Below, in pieces: positions 53,637 through 62,533 of a DNA stretch of 64,000 nucleotides. The notes under the pieces are model-generated. The model had not been told where the DNA came from. It saw only the letters and a program-made list of their open reading frames with translations, and did no database searches. The position numbers and the translations under genes are program-made. Numbering within the stretch: the stretch's first letter is position 1; each line of letters opens with the position of its first letter. The DNA lies in assembly GCA_001464695.1 (NCBI GenBank), contig LNDQ01000076.1, forward strand, positions 1 to 64,000, given 5' to 3'. This stretch comes from Betaproteobacteria bacterium Ga0077523 (GTDB lineage Bacteria > Pseudomonadota > Gammaproteobacteria > Burkholderiales > Ga0077523).

Positions 53637-56482
53637 ACGACCCGCGCCGATCGCTGCGCTTCCGCCTGGTGCTCGCGGCCGTCGTGGTGGAGGTCCTCGC
53701 GCTTTCGGTGCTGGTGGGCAACTCGATCCGTATCAATCGTGCCGCGCTGGTCGACCAGGCTCAGACCTGGGCCCGCAGCACCGCGCCGGTGCTGAACGCC
53801 GCGCTCGCGGCACCGCTCGCCCAGCGCGACTACGCGACCGTCCAGGAGGCGCTGACCGAGATCCGCTCGGATCAGGCCTTGTCCTACCTCGTGCTGACCG
53901 ATCGCGCCGGTTCGGTCGTTGCCGCCGCCGGCTGGCCGGCGGATCAGCCCCTGCCCGCGTTCGACGCTACGATGGACGCCGCCGACCCCGACAAGCACTA
54001 CGACACGCGCATACCGATCGCGCTCGCCGGCCAGGTCTACGGCACGTTGCACGCGGGCCTGGAAACCGGCTCCATCGCCGAAGCCCAGCGCAAGCTGTTG
54101 CTCGAAAGCCTGCTGATCGGCATCACGGGTGTGGTGCTTTCCTCGCTACTGCTGTGGTGGGTCGGCTACTACCTCACGCGGCACCTGAAGCGGCTCGCGG
54201 AAGCGGGCGAGGCGATGGCCAAGGGCGATCTCGCGGTGCGCGTCGAAGTGCAGTCGACCGACGAGGTGGGGCAGCTTGCCACCGTGTTCAACAGCATGGC
54301 GCGTGCCGTGGAAGATCGCGTCGCACAGGTGCGGGCGAACGAAGCGAAGTTCCATGCGATCGCCGACTACAGTACCGACTGCGAACTGTGGCTCTCGCCC
54401 ACCGGCCGGTTGCTCTGGGTGAATCCGCGCGTGCTGCCGATGACCGGCTACAGCGTCGAGGAATGTCTCGACATGGTGGCTGGATTCCCGCTGGCCATCG
54501 TGGTGCCGCAGGACGCACCGGGCCTGCGTCTCGAACTGGATCGCGCGTTCTCGGGGGCTTCGGCATCCGACGTCTCGTTCCGGATCCGCCGCAAGAACGG
54601 TGACGAGTTCTGGGCTTCGGCCGACTGGCGACCGATCTACGACGCGACCGGTGCGTACATCGGCGTGCGGCTGTCGATCCACGACGTGAGCCAGCGCAAG
54701 GAGGCCGAGGACAAGCTCTCCGACACGTTGAAGGAGCTGGAGAAGGCCTATGCGATCCAGCGCGAATACCTCACGCTGGCCTCCGAGGAACGGGCGCGCT
54801 TGAACGCGCTGCTGGGTGCGATGCACATCGGCATCCTGTTCGTGGACCGCGCCAACAAGGTGATCTACTCCAACCCTGCCTTCGAGCAGATCTGGCTGCT
54901 GCGCAACAGCAAGATGCGTTTCATCGGCATGGACGCCCATTCCCTGCTCTCCAACGTCGGCGAACTCCTCGCGCGTCCGGAACGCTCCGGCCGCGACCTG
55001 ATGCGCCTGCCGGACGCCGACCATATCGGCGGCACGGCCGAACTGGAGATGGCCGACGGCCGCCTGGTCACCCAGCTGTGCCATCCGGTGCGCGACAGCG
55101 CGCAGCAGCTCGTCGGTCACCTCTGGCTGTACGAGGACGTCACCCGCGAGCGCCAGACCGCCGAGCAGCTCCTGTATCTCGCCGAACGCGATGCACTGAC
55201 GGGCTTGTACAACCGGCACCGCTTCCAGGACGAACTCTCGCGCATGCTGTCCGACGGCGACCGCCACCAGTCGAGCGTGGCACTGCTGTTCTTCGACATC
55301 GACGAGTTCAAGCACATCAACGACACCTTCGGTCACCGGGCAGGCGACGCGATGCTGGTGCGCGTCGCGGGCGAGGTATCGGCGCAGGTGCGGCGCAACG
55401 AGATCTTCGCCCGGCTGGGCGGCGACGAGTTCGCCATCCTCGCACCCGAAGCCACCGAGCAGGAGGCAGCCGCCTTCGCCGAGCGCATCGTACGGGCAAT
55501 CGCGCGCATCCCGTTCGCGTACGAAGGTCACAACCTGAGGCTCACATGCAGCCTCGGTGTGGCGCTCTATCCGACCCACGCCGCGAACAGCGAGGATCTG
55601 GTCGCCTATGCCGACCTCGCCATGTACCAGGCCAAGGAAGCCGGCAAGAACACCTGGCGCATGTACCGGGAAGACCAGGGTGCATCGCAGGCGATGCTCA
55701 CGCGGCTCAACTGGAACGACCGCATCCAGCGCGCACTCGAAGGCGATCTGTTCGTGCTGCACTTCCAGGGCGTGTTCCACTGCGCGACCTCGGAGCTGCG
55801 GCATCTCGAAGCACTGGTGCGCATGCGCGATACCGCGAGCCCCGAGCGCCTCATCATGCCGGGGCACTTCATTCCGATCGCGGAGAAGACCGGCAAGATC
55901 CTCGACATCGATCGCTGGGTGATCGCCGCGGTGGTGCGATTGCTCGGGACCAGCGAGCGCATCCCGCCGATCGCCGTCAACATCTCGGGACGCAGCTTCA
56001 ACGAACCGCAGCTGCCGCGCTTCATCGCCGACGAACTGAAGCGCGCCGGCGTGAAGCCCGAGCGGCTGATGGTCGAACTGACCGAAACGTCAGCCGTGTC
56101 GGACCTGCACGATGCGCAGCGCTTCATCCAGGCGCTGCGCGACACCGGCTGCAAGGTCTGCCTCGACGACTTCGGCGCGGGCTTCTCGTCCTTCGCGTAT
56201 CTCAAGCACATCGAAGCGGACATCCTGAAGATCGACGGACAGTTCATCCGCGACCTGCCGAACGATCGGTCGAACCAGGTGTTCGTGAAGGCCATCGTCG
56301 ACGTCGCACGCGGGCTGCGCAAGATTTCGGTCGCCGAGTGCGTCGAGGACGAAGCCACCCTCGTCATGCTGCAATCCCTCGGCGTGGAGTACGCCCAGGG
56401 CTATCACCTGGAACGGCCGCTGGAACTGCATCCGGCATTGCGGGCAGCCAGCCGTGATAGACCGCCCCCCGGCGATTCGTGA
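53633..56482 (+). CDS. Membrane GGDEF-EAL protein with HAMP and two PAS domains
   Basis: 949 aa cyclic-di-GMP enzyme. Order: transmembrane helix (about 12-30), periplasmic sensor (31-160), second helix (164-184), HAMP (185-240), PAS (about 240-360), coiled coil, PAS (about 395-510), GGDEF (intact at 596-600), EAL (E726-A727-L728). EAL catalytic residues appear intact: Asn in VNISG, Glu in VELTET, Asp845-Asp846 in DDFGAGFSS, Lys in LKIDGQFI, Gln in AQGYH. Thus both synthesis and breakdown of cyclic-di-GMP are possible. Translationally coupled to the periplasmic binding protein, which likely docks on the periplasmic domain. Confidence 0.93.
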   Translation: MNDPRRSLRFRLVLAAVVVEVLALSVLVGNSIRINRAALVDQAQTWARSTAPVLNAALAAPLAQRDYATVQEALTEIRSDQALSYLVLTDRAGSVVAAAGWPADQPLPAFDATMDAADPDKHYDTRIPIALAGQVYGTLHAGLETGSIAEAQRKLLLESLLIGITGVVLSSLLLWWVGYYLTRHLKRLAEAGEAMAKGDLAVRVEVQSTDEVGQLATVFNSMARAVEDRVAQVRANEAKFHAIADYSTDCELWLSPTGRLLWVNPRVLPMTGYSVEECLDMVAGFPLAIVVPQDAPGLRLELDRAFSGASASDVSFRIRRKNGDEFWASADWRPIYDATGAYIGVRLSIHDVSQRKEAEDKLSDTLKELEKAYAIQREYLTLASEERARLNALLGAMHIGILFVDRANKVIYSNPAFEQIWLLRNSKMRFIGMDAHSLLSNVGELLARPERSGRDLMRLPDADHIGGTAELEMADGRLVTQLCHPVRDSAQQLVGHLWLYEDVTRERQTAEQLLYLAERDALTGLYNRHRFQDELSRMLSDGDRHQSSVALLFFDIDEFKHINDTFGHRAGDAMLVRVAGEVSAQVRRNEIFARLGGDEFAILAPEATEQEAAAFAERIVRAIARIPFAYEGHNLRLTCSLGVALYPTHAANSEDLVAYADLAMYQAKEAGKNTWRMYREDQGASQAMLTRLNWNDRIQRALEGDLFVLHFQGVFHCATSELRHLEALVRMRDTASPERLIMPGHFIPIAEKTGKILDIDRWVIAAVVRLLGTSERIPPIAVNISGRSFNEPQLPRFIADELKRAGVKPERLMVELTETSAVSDLHDAQRFIQALRDTGCKVCLDDFGAGFSSFAYLKHIEADILKIDGQFIRDLPNDRSNQVFVKAIVDVARGLRKISVAECVEDEATLVMLQSLGVEYAQGYHLERPLELHPALRAASRDRPPPGDS

Positions 56483-56525
56483 TAATCACCGGCCGTCGAC
56501 GCGCCCTCGGGGCGCGGGAGGTCCC

Positions 56526-56798
56526 ATGGCCAGAACAGTGCAGTGCATCAAACTCGGCCGCGAAGCCGAAGGGCTAGATTTTCCACCCTACCCGGGGCCG
56601 CTCGGCGCGCGGCTGTACGCCTCGGTCTCGAAGGAAGCCTGGAAAGGCTGGCTGGAGCACCAGAAGATGCTGGTGAACGAGAATCGGCTCAATCTTTCCG
56701 ACCCGAAGGCACGCAAGTACCTCGAGCAGCAGATGGAGCAGCACTTCTTCGGTGCGGGTGCGGACAGCGCCAGCGGCTACACGCCGCCGCCCCGCTAG
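56526..56798 (+). CDS. yggX: Fe(2+)-trafficking protein YggX
   Basis: 90 aa, the family length. [20 protein letters not shown] includes the conserved Cys7 thought to protect iron-sulfur clusters; [19 protein letters not shown] and [15 protein letters not shown] are family signatures. Starts 43 bases after the GGDEF-EAL gene; followed 7 bases later by ppk1, so probably co-transcribed with it. Confidence 0.96.
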   Translation: MARTVQCIKLGREAEGLDFPPYPGPLGARLYASVSKEAWKGWLEHQKMLVNENRLNLSDPKARKYLEQQMEQHFFGAGADSASGYTPPPR

Positions 56799-56805
56799 AG
56801 GCGCC

Positions 56806-59001
56806 GTGAACAAGCCGAAACTCGGGCCGGCGCTCGCCAAGTCGGCCGCGAAAGCCAAGGGCGCCGCCAAGAAATCGGGCCCGAAGAAAGCCGGCGCGCA
56901 ACGCCGCGCCACGGGCAAGACCGCGAAGGTGGCAGTGGTCGCGCAACACTTCCTCAACCGCGAACTCGGGTTGCTCGAGTTCAACCGGCGCGTGCTGGCG
57001 CAGGCCCAGGACCCCGCCATGCCGCTGCTGGAACGGCTGCGCTTTCTGTGCATTGTCGGCAGCAACCTGGACGAGTTCTTCGAGATCCGTGTGGCCGGTC
57101 TCAAGGCGCAGATGGAACTGGGTTCGGAAGTCACCGGGCCCGACGGCCTGTCGCCGGAAGAGGTATTCGCACAGGTCTCGAAGCAGGCGCATCAGTTGAT
57201 GACGCGCCAGTACGAGATCTTCAACGACGATCTCCTGCCCGCACTGGCGAAAGTCGGGGTGCGTTTCCTGCGGCGCCGCGAATGGACCGAAGCGCAGCGC
57301 GCCTGGATTCGCGAGCACTTCGTGAAGGAAGTGATGCCGGTGTTGACACCGATCGGACTCGACCCGGCCCATCCGTTCCCGCGCCTGCTCAACAAGAGCC
57401 TCAACTTCGCCGTCGAGCTCTCGGGCAAGGACGCGTTCGGCCGCAATTCCGGCATCGCGATCGTGCAGGCGCCGCGGGCGCTGCCGCGCTTCATCGCGCT
57501 GCCGCCCGAGATCGCCGGGTGCGAATACGGGTTCGTCTTCCTCTCGTCGATCATGCATGCCTACGTGAGCGAACTGTTCGCGGGCATGGAGATCAAGGGC
57601 TGCTATCAGTTTCGCGTCACGCGCAACAGCGACCTGTTCGTGGACGAAGAAGAAGTGAAGAACCTGCGCACGGCACTCCAGGGCGAGCTGCCGCAGCGCC
57701 AGTTCGGCGATGCCGTGCGCCTGGAAGTGGCGGACCTGTGCCCGCAGCACATGTCGGATTTCCTGCTGCAGCAGTTCGGGCTCGCCCAGGACGATCTGTA
57801 CCAGGTGAACGGACCGGTGAACCTGGTGCGCCTCATGCAGGTGCCCGACTACGTGCACCTGCCGGACCTCAAGTTCAAGCCGTTCAGTCCGGGCACGCCG
57901 ACCCAGATCACCAAGCGGCAGGACCTCTTCGCCGCGATCCGCAAGGGCGACATCCTGCTGCACCACCCGTATCAGTCGTTCCGACCGGTGGTGAGCTTCA
58001 TCGAGCAGGCCGCGGTGGATCCGCAGGTGGTGGCGATCAAGCAGACCGTCTACCGCACCGGTACCGACTCGGAGCTGATGAAGCACCTGATCCTCGCCGC
58101 GAGCAACGGCAAGGCCGTGACCGTGGTGGTGGAGCTGATGGCGCGCTTCGACGAGGAAGCGAACATCAACTGGGCTTCGCGGCTCGAAGAGGTCGGCGCG
58201 CACGTCGTCTACGGTGTCGTGGGCCACAAGACGCACGCGAAGATGTCGATGGTCGTGCGGCGTGAGGAGAGCGGCCTCAAGCGCTACGTGCACCTCGGCA
58301 CCGGCAACTACCACTCGCGCACGGCAACGCTCTACACCGACTTCGGCCTGTTCACGTGCAACGAGGACATGACGGTGGACGTGAACGACGTGTTCCTGCA
58401 ACTGACCGGCATGGGCAAAGCGGGCAAGCACAAGTACGTCTGGCAATCGCCGTTCACGCTGCACGTGAAGTTGCGCGAAGCGATCGCACGGGAGGCCGAG
58501 CACGCCCGTGCCGGCAAGCCGGCGGGAATCAACGCCAAGATGAATGCGCTGCTGGAGCCGGGGACCATCGAGGCGCTTTACGACGCCTCCCGTGCCGGCG
58601 TGAAGATCAATCTCATCGTGCGCGGCGTCTGCGCACTGCGGCCGGGCATCCCCGGCCTGTCGGAAAACATCCGCGTGCGTTCGGTGATCGGGCGCTTCCT
58701 CGAGCACCATCGCATCTTCCACTTCCGCTCGGGCGACCAGGTATACCTGTCGAGCGCCGACTGGATGGACCGCAATTTCTTTCGGCGCATCGAGCTGTGC
58801 TTCCCGGTGCTCGATCCGAAACTGAAGCGCCGCGTGATCGCCGAGGGCTTGAAACGTTACCTCGACGACAACAGCCAGGCGTGGGAGATGGATGCGGACG
58901 GTCGCTATCGGCGGCTGAAACCAGCATCGGCCGCGGATGCGCGCAGTGCGCAGCGGGAACTGGTGGCAGAACTCGCGGCAAAGCCGGCGCAGCCGATCTA
59001 G
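56806..59001 (+). CDS. ppk1: Polyphosphate kinase 1
   Basis: Builds inorganic polyphosphate from ATP. 731 aa from GTG 56806, which has AGAGG nearby; an earlier in-frame start at 56752 would overlap yggX. A Lys/Ala-rich tail (residues 8-45) precedes the conserved part, which begins FLNRELGLLEFNRRVL. SNLDEFFEIRVAGLK, the phospho-His site in GHKTHAKM (HxK His477) and HLGTGNYHS with DFGLFT are intact. Polyphosphate genes (CHAD, ppx) follow. Confidence 0.95.
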   Translation: MNKPKLGPALAKSAAKAKGAAKKSGPKKAGAQRRATGKTAKVAVVAQHFLNRELGLLEFNRRVLAQAQDPAMPLLERLRFLCIVGSNLDEFFEIRVAGLKAQMELGSEVTGPDGLSPEEVFAQVSKQAHQLMTRQYEIFNDDLLPALAKVGVRFLRRREWTEAQRAWIREHFVKEVMPVLTPIGLDPAHPFPRLLNKSLNFAVELSGKDAFGRNSGIAIVQAPRALPRFIALPPEIAGCEYGFVFLSSIMHAYVSELFAGMEIKGCYQFRVTRNSDLFVDEEEVKNLRTALQGELPQRQFGDAVRLEVADLCPQHMSDFLLQQFGLAQDDLYQVNGPVNLVRLMQVPDYVHLPDLKFKPFSPGTPTQITKRQDLFAAIRKGDILLHHPYQSFRPVVSFIEQAAVDPQVVAIKQTVYRTGTDSELMKHLILAASNGKAVTVVVELMARFDEEANINWASRLEEVGAHVVYGVVGHKTHAKMSMVVRREESGLKRYVHLGTGNYHSRTATLYTDFGLFTCNEDMTVDVNDVFLQLTGMGKAGKHKYVWQSPFTLHVKLREAIAREAEHARAGKPAGINAKMNALLEPGTIEALYDASRAGVKINLIVRGVCALRPGIPGLSENIRVRSVIGRFLEHHRIFHFRSGDQVYLSSADWMDRNFFRRIELCFPVLDPKLKRRVIAEGLKRYLDDNSQAWEMDADGRYRRLKPASAADARSAQRELVAELAAKPAQPI

Positions 59002-59012
59002 GCCTGATCGAT

Positions 59013-59102
59013 GCCCCCACCCTCGCTCGCCCGCACCTTTGGTGGGGGCGGGGACGTACACCCCTTCCCCCAGCTGTGCTGGGGGAAGGTTGGGATGGGG
59101 GC
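59013..59102. repeat. Dispersed palindromic repeat
   Basis: GCCCCCACCCTCGCTCG..., degenerate first hairpin (CGCACCTTTGGTGGGGGCGGGGA), GTACACCCCTT and second hairpin CCCCCAGCTGTGCTGGGGG, then AAGGTTGGGATGGGGGC. Lies between the convergent ppk1 and binding-lipoprotein genes. Confidence 0.82.
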
Positions 59103-59110
59103 GTTCCGTC

Positions 59111-60295
59111 TTATTCGCCCACCGCCTCCAGCACCTTCCACTCACCGCCGGCGACTTCGTACACGGTGATGGTCCCGGCACGCAGATCACCGTTCTCGTC
59201 ATAGGCGATGCTCGCCGACGTCACACCCGCGCGCTGCGTGCGCGCGAGTTCGGGCAGGTAGCGCGCCGGTTCGGTCGAGTCGGCGCGCTTCATCGCGTCG
59301 ATCAGCGTCATCGCGCCGTCGTAGGCGTAAGGCGAATAGACCTCCACGTCCGCGTTGAATTTCGCCTTGTACCGGGTCGCGTATTCGGCGCCGCCGGGCA
59401 TGCGATCGAGTGGCAGCCCGGCGAGCGATGCGACTGTCCCGTCGGCCGCGCCGCCGGCCAGCTTCAGGTAGTTGGCGGACTTCACCATCTCGCCGCCCAG
59501 CAGCCGCGCCTTCACCCCGAGTTGCTTCATCTGCTTCGCGATCGGGCCGGCTTGCGCGTCCGCCCCGCCGAAGAACACGGCATCGGGCTTCTCCTTCTTG
59601 ATGCTGGTGAGGATCGCAGCGAAGTCGGTCGCCTTGTCGCTGGTGTAGTCGCGCTTGACGATCATTGCACCGGCTGCCTTGGCGGCGGCCTCGAACTGGT
59701 CGGCGAGCCCCTGACCATAGGCCGTGCGGTCATCCACGACGGCGATGCGTTTCGCCCCGAGCTTCTCCACGGCGAAGCGCCCGAGCACGCTGCCCTGCTG
59801 CACGTCGTTGGTCATCATCCGGAACGTGGTCTTGAAGCCGCTGGCCGTGTAGGCCGGCGCGGTCGCCATCGCGAGTTGCGGCACTCCTGCTTCGGAGTAG
59901 ATACGCGAAGCCGGGATGCTCGTGCCCGAATTGAAATGCCCGAGCATGCCCTTGATACCGGCATCGACGAGCTTCTGCGCCACCACGCCGCCGCGTGCGG
60001 GGTCGGCCTGGTCGTCCTCCGCCAACAATTCGAAGCGCACCGCCTTGCCGCCGATCGTCGGCTTCGCGGCGTTCGCTTCATCGATGGCCAAAGTGAGGCC
60101 GTTACGCATCTCCGCGCCATAGTGTGCCTGCGCGCCGGTGAGGGGTGCGGCGAAGCCCAGCTTCACGATTTCCTCGGCAGCGGCTGCGGCCGGCGGTGGA
60201 GCCTTCGGCGCTTCTTCCTTGCTGCCGCAGCCCGCCAGGGCTGCCACCGTCAACATCGGACCGATCCAGACCGCTACGCGTCGCAGGTTCGTCAT
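59111..60295 (-). CDS. Branched-chain amino acid-type ABC transporter binding lipoprotein
   Basis: 394 aa LivK-type substrate-binding protein. Lipoprotein signal with lipobox ALAGC (Cys23), then an Ala/Pro linker (APKAPPPAAAAAEE) and the two-lobed fold beginning IVKLGFAAPLTGAQAHYG, with RMMTNDVQQG, DDRTAYGQGLADQFE and PYAYDGAMTLIDA. Ligand is likely an amino acid or related amide. No permease or ATPase genes are here, so it serves a transporter elsewhere. GAAGGGAATGCC precedes the ATG. A much longer frame to 61726 is only the shadow of the CHAD gene. Confidence 0.92.
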   Translation of the reverse strand: MTNLRRVAVWIGPMLTVAALAGCGSKEEAPKAPPPAAAAAEEIVKLGFAAPLTGAQAHYGAEMRNGLTLAIDEANAAKPTIGGKAVRFELLAEDDQADPARGGVVAQKLVDAGIKGMLGHFNSGTSIPASRIYSEAGVPQLAMATAPAYTASGFKTTFRMMTNDVQQGSVLGRFAVEKLGAKRIAVVDDRTAYGQGLADQFEAAAKAAGAMIVKRDYTSDKATDFAAILTSIKKEKPDAVFFGGADAQAGPIAKQMKQLGVKARLLGGEMVKSANYLKLAGGAADGTVASLAGLPLDRMPGGAEYATRYKAKFNADVEVYSPYAYDGAMTLIDAMKRADSTEPARYLPELARTQRAGVTSASIAYDENGDLRAGTITVYEVAGGEWKVLEAVGE

Positions 60296-60400
60296 GGCAT
60301 TCCCTTCGCGAGAAGATCGGTGCGATTGTAGATCGACCCGGCAGACGTTCGCTCCGGTACACTCGGCGACCCCACCGGAACACCGCCGTCCGCCGCGCCC

Positions 60401-61930
60401 GTGGCCACTGAAACCGAACTCAAACTCGCGGTCGAGCCTGCCGACCTCAGCCGGCTCGCCAAGAGCCCGTTGCTGGCTGCGGCTGCGCGCTCGAAACCTA
60501 TGCTGCGTTCGGTCTACAGCGTCTACTACGACACCCCGGAGCGCGATCTCGCACGCCGCGGCATGGCACTGCGATTGCGCAAGGTGGCGGGCCGCTGGGT
60601 GCAGACTCTCAAGACCGCGGGGACGGCGCAGGCCGGCCTGCACTCGCGCGGCGAATTCGAAGCCAACGCGGCAGCGCAGTTGCTCAACTTCGTCGCGCTT
60701 GCCGCCACACCGGCCCAGGAGTTGTTCGCGGACCCCGATCTGCGCATGCGCCTCCAGCCGCTGTTCGTGACGGAGTTCAAACGGTCCACGCGCGTGGTGG
60801 AGATCCATCCGGGTGAACTGGCCGAGTTGTGCGTCGACCGCGGCACCATCACGAGCGGGGGGCGCCAGGATCCGATCAGCGAGATCGAACTCGAGCTGAA
60901 GCAGGGTAACCCGGCGCACCTGTTCGATTTTGCGCGCCGCCTGCTCGCCGATATTCCGCTCACCGTAGAGAACGCGAGCAAGGCTGAACGCGGCTATGCA
61001 CTGCTCACCGGCGCGCGCTCGACACCCGTAAAGGCGCAGGCGCCCGCGCTCGCAGCGGCGCTGCCGGTGCCGGACGCGTTTCGCGTCATCGTCGGCGAGT
61101 GTCTGCGTCAGCTTCAGGCCAACGACCGCGGCGTGCTCGCCTCGGATGACGTCGAGTACGTTCATCAGGCACGGGTGGCGATCCGCCGCTTGCGTTCGGC
61201 ATTCGGCTTGTTTCGCAAAGTGGTTCCCAAGGCTGCGCTGGCGACCGTGCTGGGCGACGTGAAGGAGCTCGGAACGAAGCTCGGCGGCGCCCGCGACTGG
61301 GACGTCTTCGTCACCGAAACGCTGGCGAGCGCAGCGCACTCGTTTCCCGATCATCCTGGTTTCAGGTTGATCGCCAACCTCGCGGATGCGTCGCGCGCGG
61401 CCGCACGCCAGCTGGCGCGATCCGCCATCGCTGCGCCCGCTTACACCGCACTGCTGCTGGACTTCGGCGCACTGCTCACCGGCGAGGCCTGGCGCACCGG
61501 GCTCGACGACGAGGGGCGTGCGCTCGAAGCGATGACCATCGGTGGCTTCGCGACCGTGGTGCTCGATGCCCAGTGGCGACGGGTACGGCGCGCCGGAAAA
61601 GATCATCGCGATCTCGCACCGGCCGAGCTGCACGCGCTGCGCATCGAAGTGAAGAAGCTGCGCTATGCGATCGAGTTCTTCCAGACCCTGCATGCCCGCA
61701 AGGCGGTACGATCGTTCCTGGATCACGCAGCCGAGCTGCAGGAGATTCTGGGTGCGCTGAACGACGCCACCGTCACGTCACATCTGCTCGATACACTGAT
61801 GGCCGATAACCGTTCCGTCGTGGAAGCCGCCGGCATCGTGCGCGGCTGGGGTGCGGCCCGCGTGCACGACGGACGGAGTCGCTTCGCGGGCGCATGGAAG
61901 CGCTTCGAAGCTGCCCAACCCTACTGGTAG
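60401..61930 (+). CDS. CYTH and CHAD domain protein
   Basis: 509 aa. Residues 1-205: CYTH triphosphate-tunnel domain opening with the ExExK motif ETELKL (residues 4-9) and basic tunnel residues (RLRKVAGRW, QTLKT). Residues about 220-505: CHAD domain, helical with conserved His and basic residues (VHQARVAIRRLRSAF, ELHALRIEVKKLRYAIEFF). CHAD binds polyphosphate and CYTH proteins can hydrolyse triphosphate. Neighbouring ppk1, sixA and ppx support a polyphosphate role. GTG start at 60401; no strong ribosome site visible. Confidence 0.92.
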   Translation: MATETELKLAVEPADLSRLAKSPLLAAAARSKPMLRSVYSVYYDTPERDLARRGMALRLRKVAGRWVQTLKTAGTAQAGLHSRGEFEANAAAQLLNFVALAATPAQELFADPDLRMRLQPLFVTEFKRSTRVVEIHPGELAELCVDRGTITSGGRQDPISEIELELKQGNPAHLFDFARRLLADIPLTVENASKAERGYALLTGARSTPVKAQAPALAAALPVPDAFRVIVGECLRQLQANDRGVLASDDVEYVHQARVAIRRLRSAFGLFRKVVPKAALATVLGDVKELGTKLGGARDWDVFVTETLASAAHSFPDHPGFRLIANLADASRAAARQLARSAIAAPAYTALLLDFGALLTGEAWRTGLDDEGRALEAMTIGGFATVVLDAQWRRVRRAGKDHRDLAPAELHALRIEVKKLRYAIEFFQTLHARKAVRSFLDHAAELQEILGALNDATVTSHLLDTLMADNRSVVEAAGIVRGWGAARVHDGRSRFAGAWKRFEAAQPYW

Positions 61931-61938
61931 CGCCTTTC

Positions 61939-62391
61939 ATGGACCTCCTGCTCTGGCGTCACGCCGAAGCCTTCGACGGCACTCCCGACCTCGCCCGGCG
62001 CCTCACACCCAAGGGTCACAAGCAGGCCGAGGCCATCGCTGCGTGGCTCGCTGACCGACTGCCGAAGCAGACCCGCATCCTTGTCAGCCCGGCAGCTCGC
62101 ACTCAGGAGACCGCACAGGCACTGAAGCGCCGCTTCGAGACCGTCGCTTCGATCGCGCCGGGCGCCGACGCGACCGCGGTCCTCGCCGCGGCCGATTGGC
62201 CAAACGCAAATGGCGCAGTGCTCGTCGTCGGACATCAGCCGACGCTGGGCGAAACGGCCGCGTTGCTGCTGGCGGACGAGACGCGGGAGTTCAGCGTCAA
62301 GAAGGGCGGCTTGTGGTGGCTGAGCCACCGCGTGCGCGGGGAGCTGGCGCAGGTGGTGCTGCGGGCGGTGGTGAATCCGGATCTGGTGTGA
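61939..62391 (+). CDS. sixA: SixA-type phosphohistidine phosphatase
   Basis: 150 aa, histidine-phosphatase fold. LLWRHAEAF holds the catalytic Arg7-His8; VSPAARTQETAQAL has the second Arg and VVGHQPTLGE the second His. SixA removes phosphate from His on phosphotransfer proteins; its frequent location beside CHAD genes suggests a link with polyphosphate here. ATG 61939 follows the CHAD stop by 8 bases, so it is in the same operon. Confidence 0.92.
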   Translation: MDLLLWRHAEAFDGTPDLARRLTPKGHKQAEAIAAWLADRLPKQTRILVSPAARTQETAQALKRRFETVASIAPGADATAVLAAADWPNANGAVLVVGHQPTLGETAALLLADETREFSVKKGGLWWLSHRVRGELAQVVLRAVVNPDLV

Positions 62392-62413
62392 GGGTGGCCG
62401 CAGCGCGGGGCTT

Positions 62414-62487
62414 GCCCCCGCCAAAGCCTGGGAAGGCGATGTACATCTCCTTCCCCCGCGACGGCGGGGGAAGGTTGGGATGGGGGT
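62414..62487. repeat. Dispersed palindromic repeat
   Basis: GCCCCCGCCAAAGCCTGGGAAGGCGATGTACATCTCCTTCCCCCGCGACGGCGGGGGAAGGTTGGGATGGGGG. Left hairpin decayed, right one (CCCCCGC-GAC-GGCGGGGG) intact. Between convergent sixA and ppx. Sequence here is given in parts: the left part runs 62414-62445 and the right arm ends at 62487. Confidence 0.78.
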
Positions 62488-62533
62488 CGCAAGCGCAGCC
62501 CCGCGCGCGCTTGCCTTCGCTCCGGCGCTGCGC

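Noticed and set aside
56689-59202. 837-codon minus-strand frame opposite ppk1
   Set aside because: Shadow of ppk1: His/Arg/Val-rich composition typical of antisense frames in high-GC DNA, no motifs, no ribosome site.
59111-61726. 871-codon minus-strand frame extending the binding lipoprotein
   Set aside because: Its upstream 470 codons are the antisense of the CYTH-CHAD gene. The lipoprotein signal, lipobox and ribosome site fix the start at 60295.
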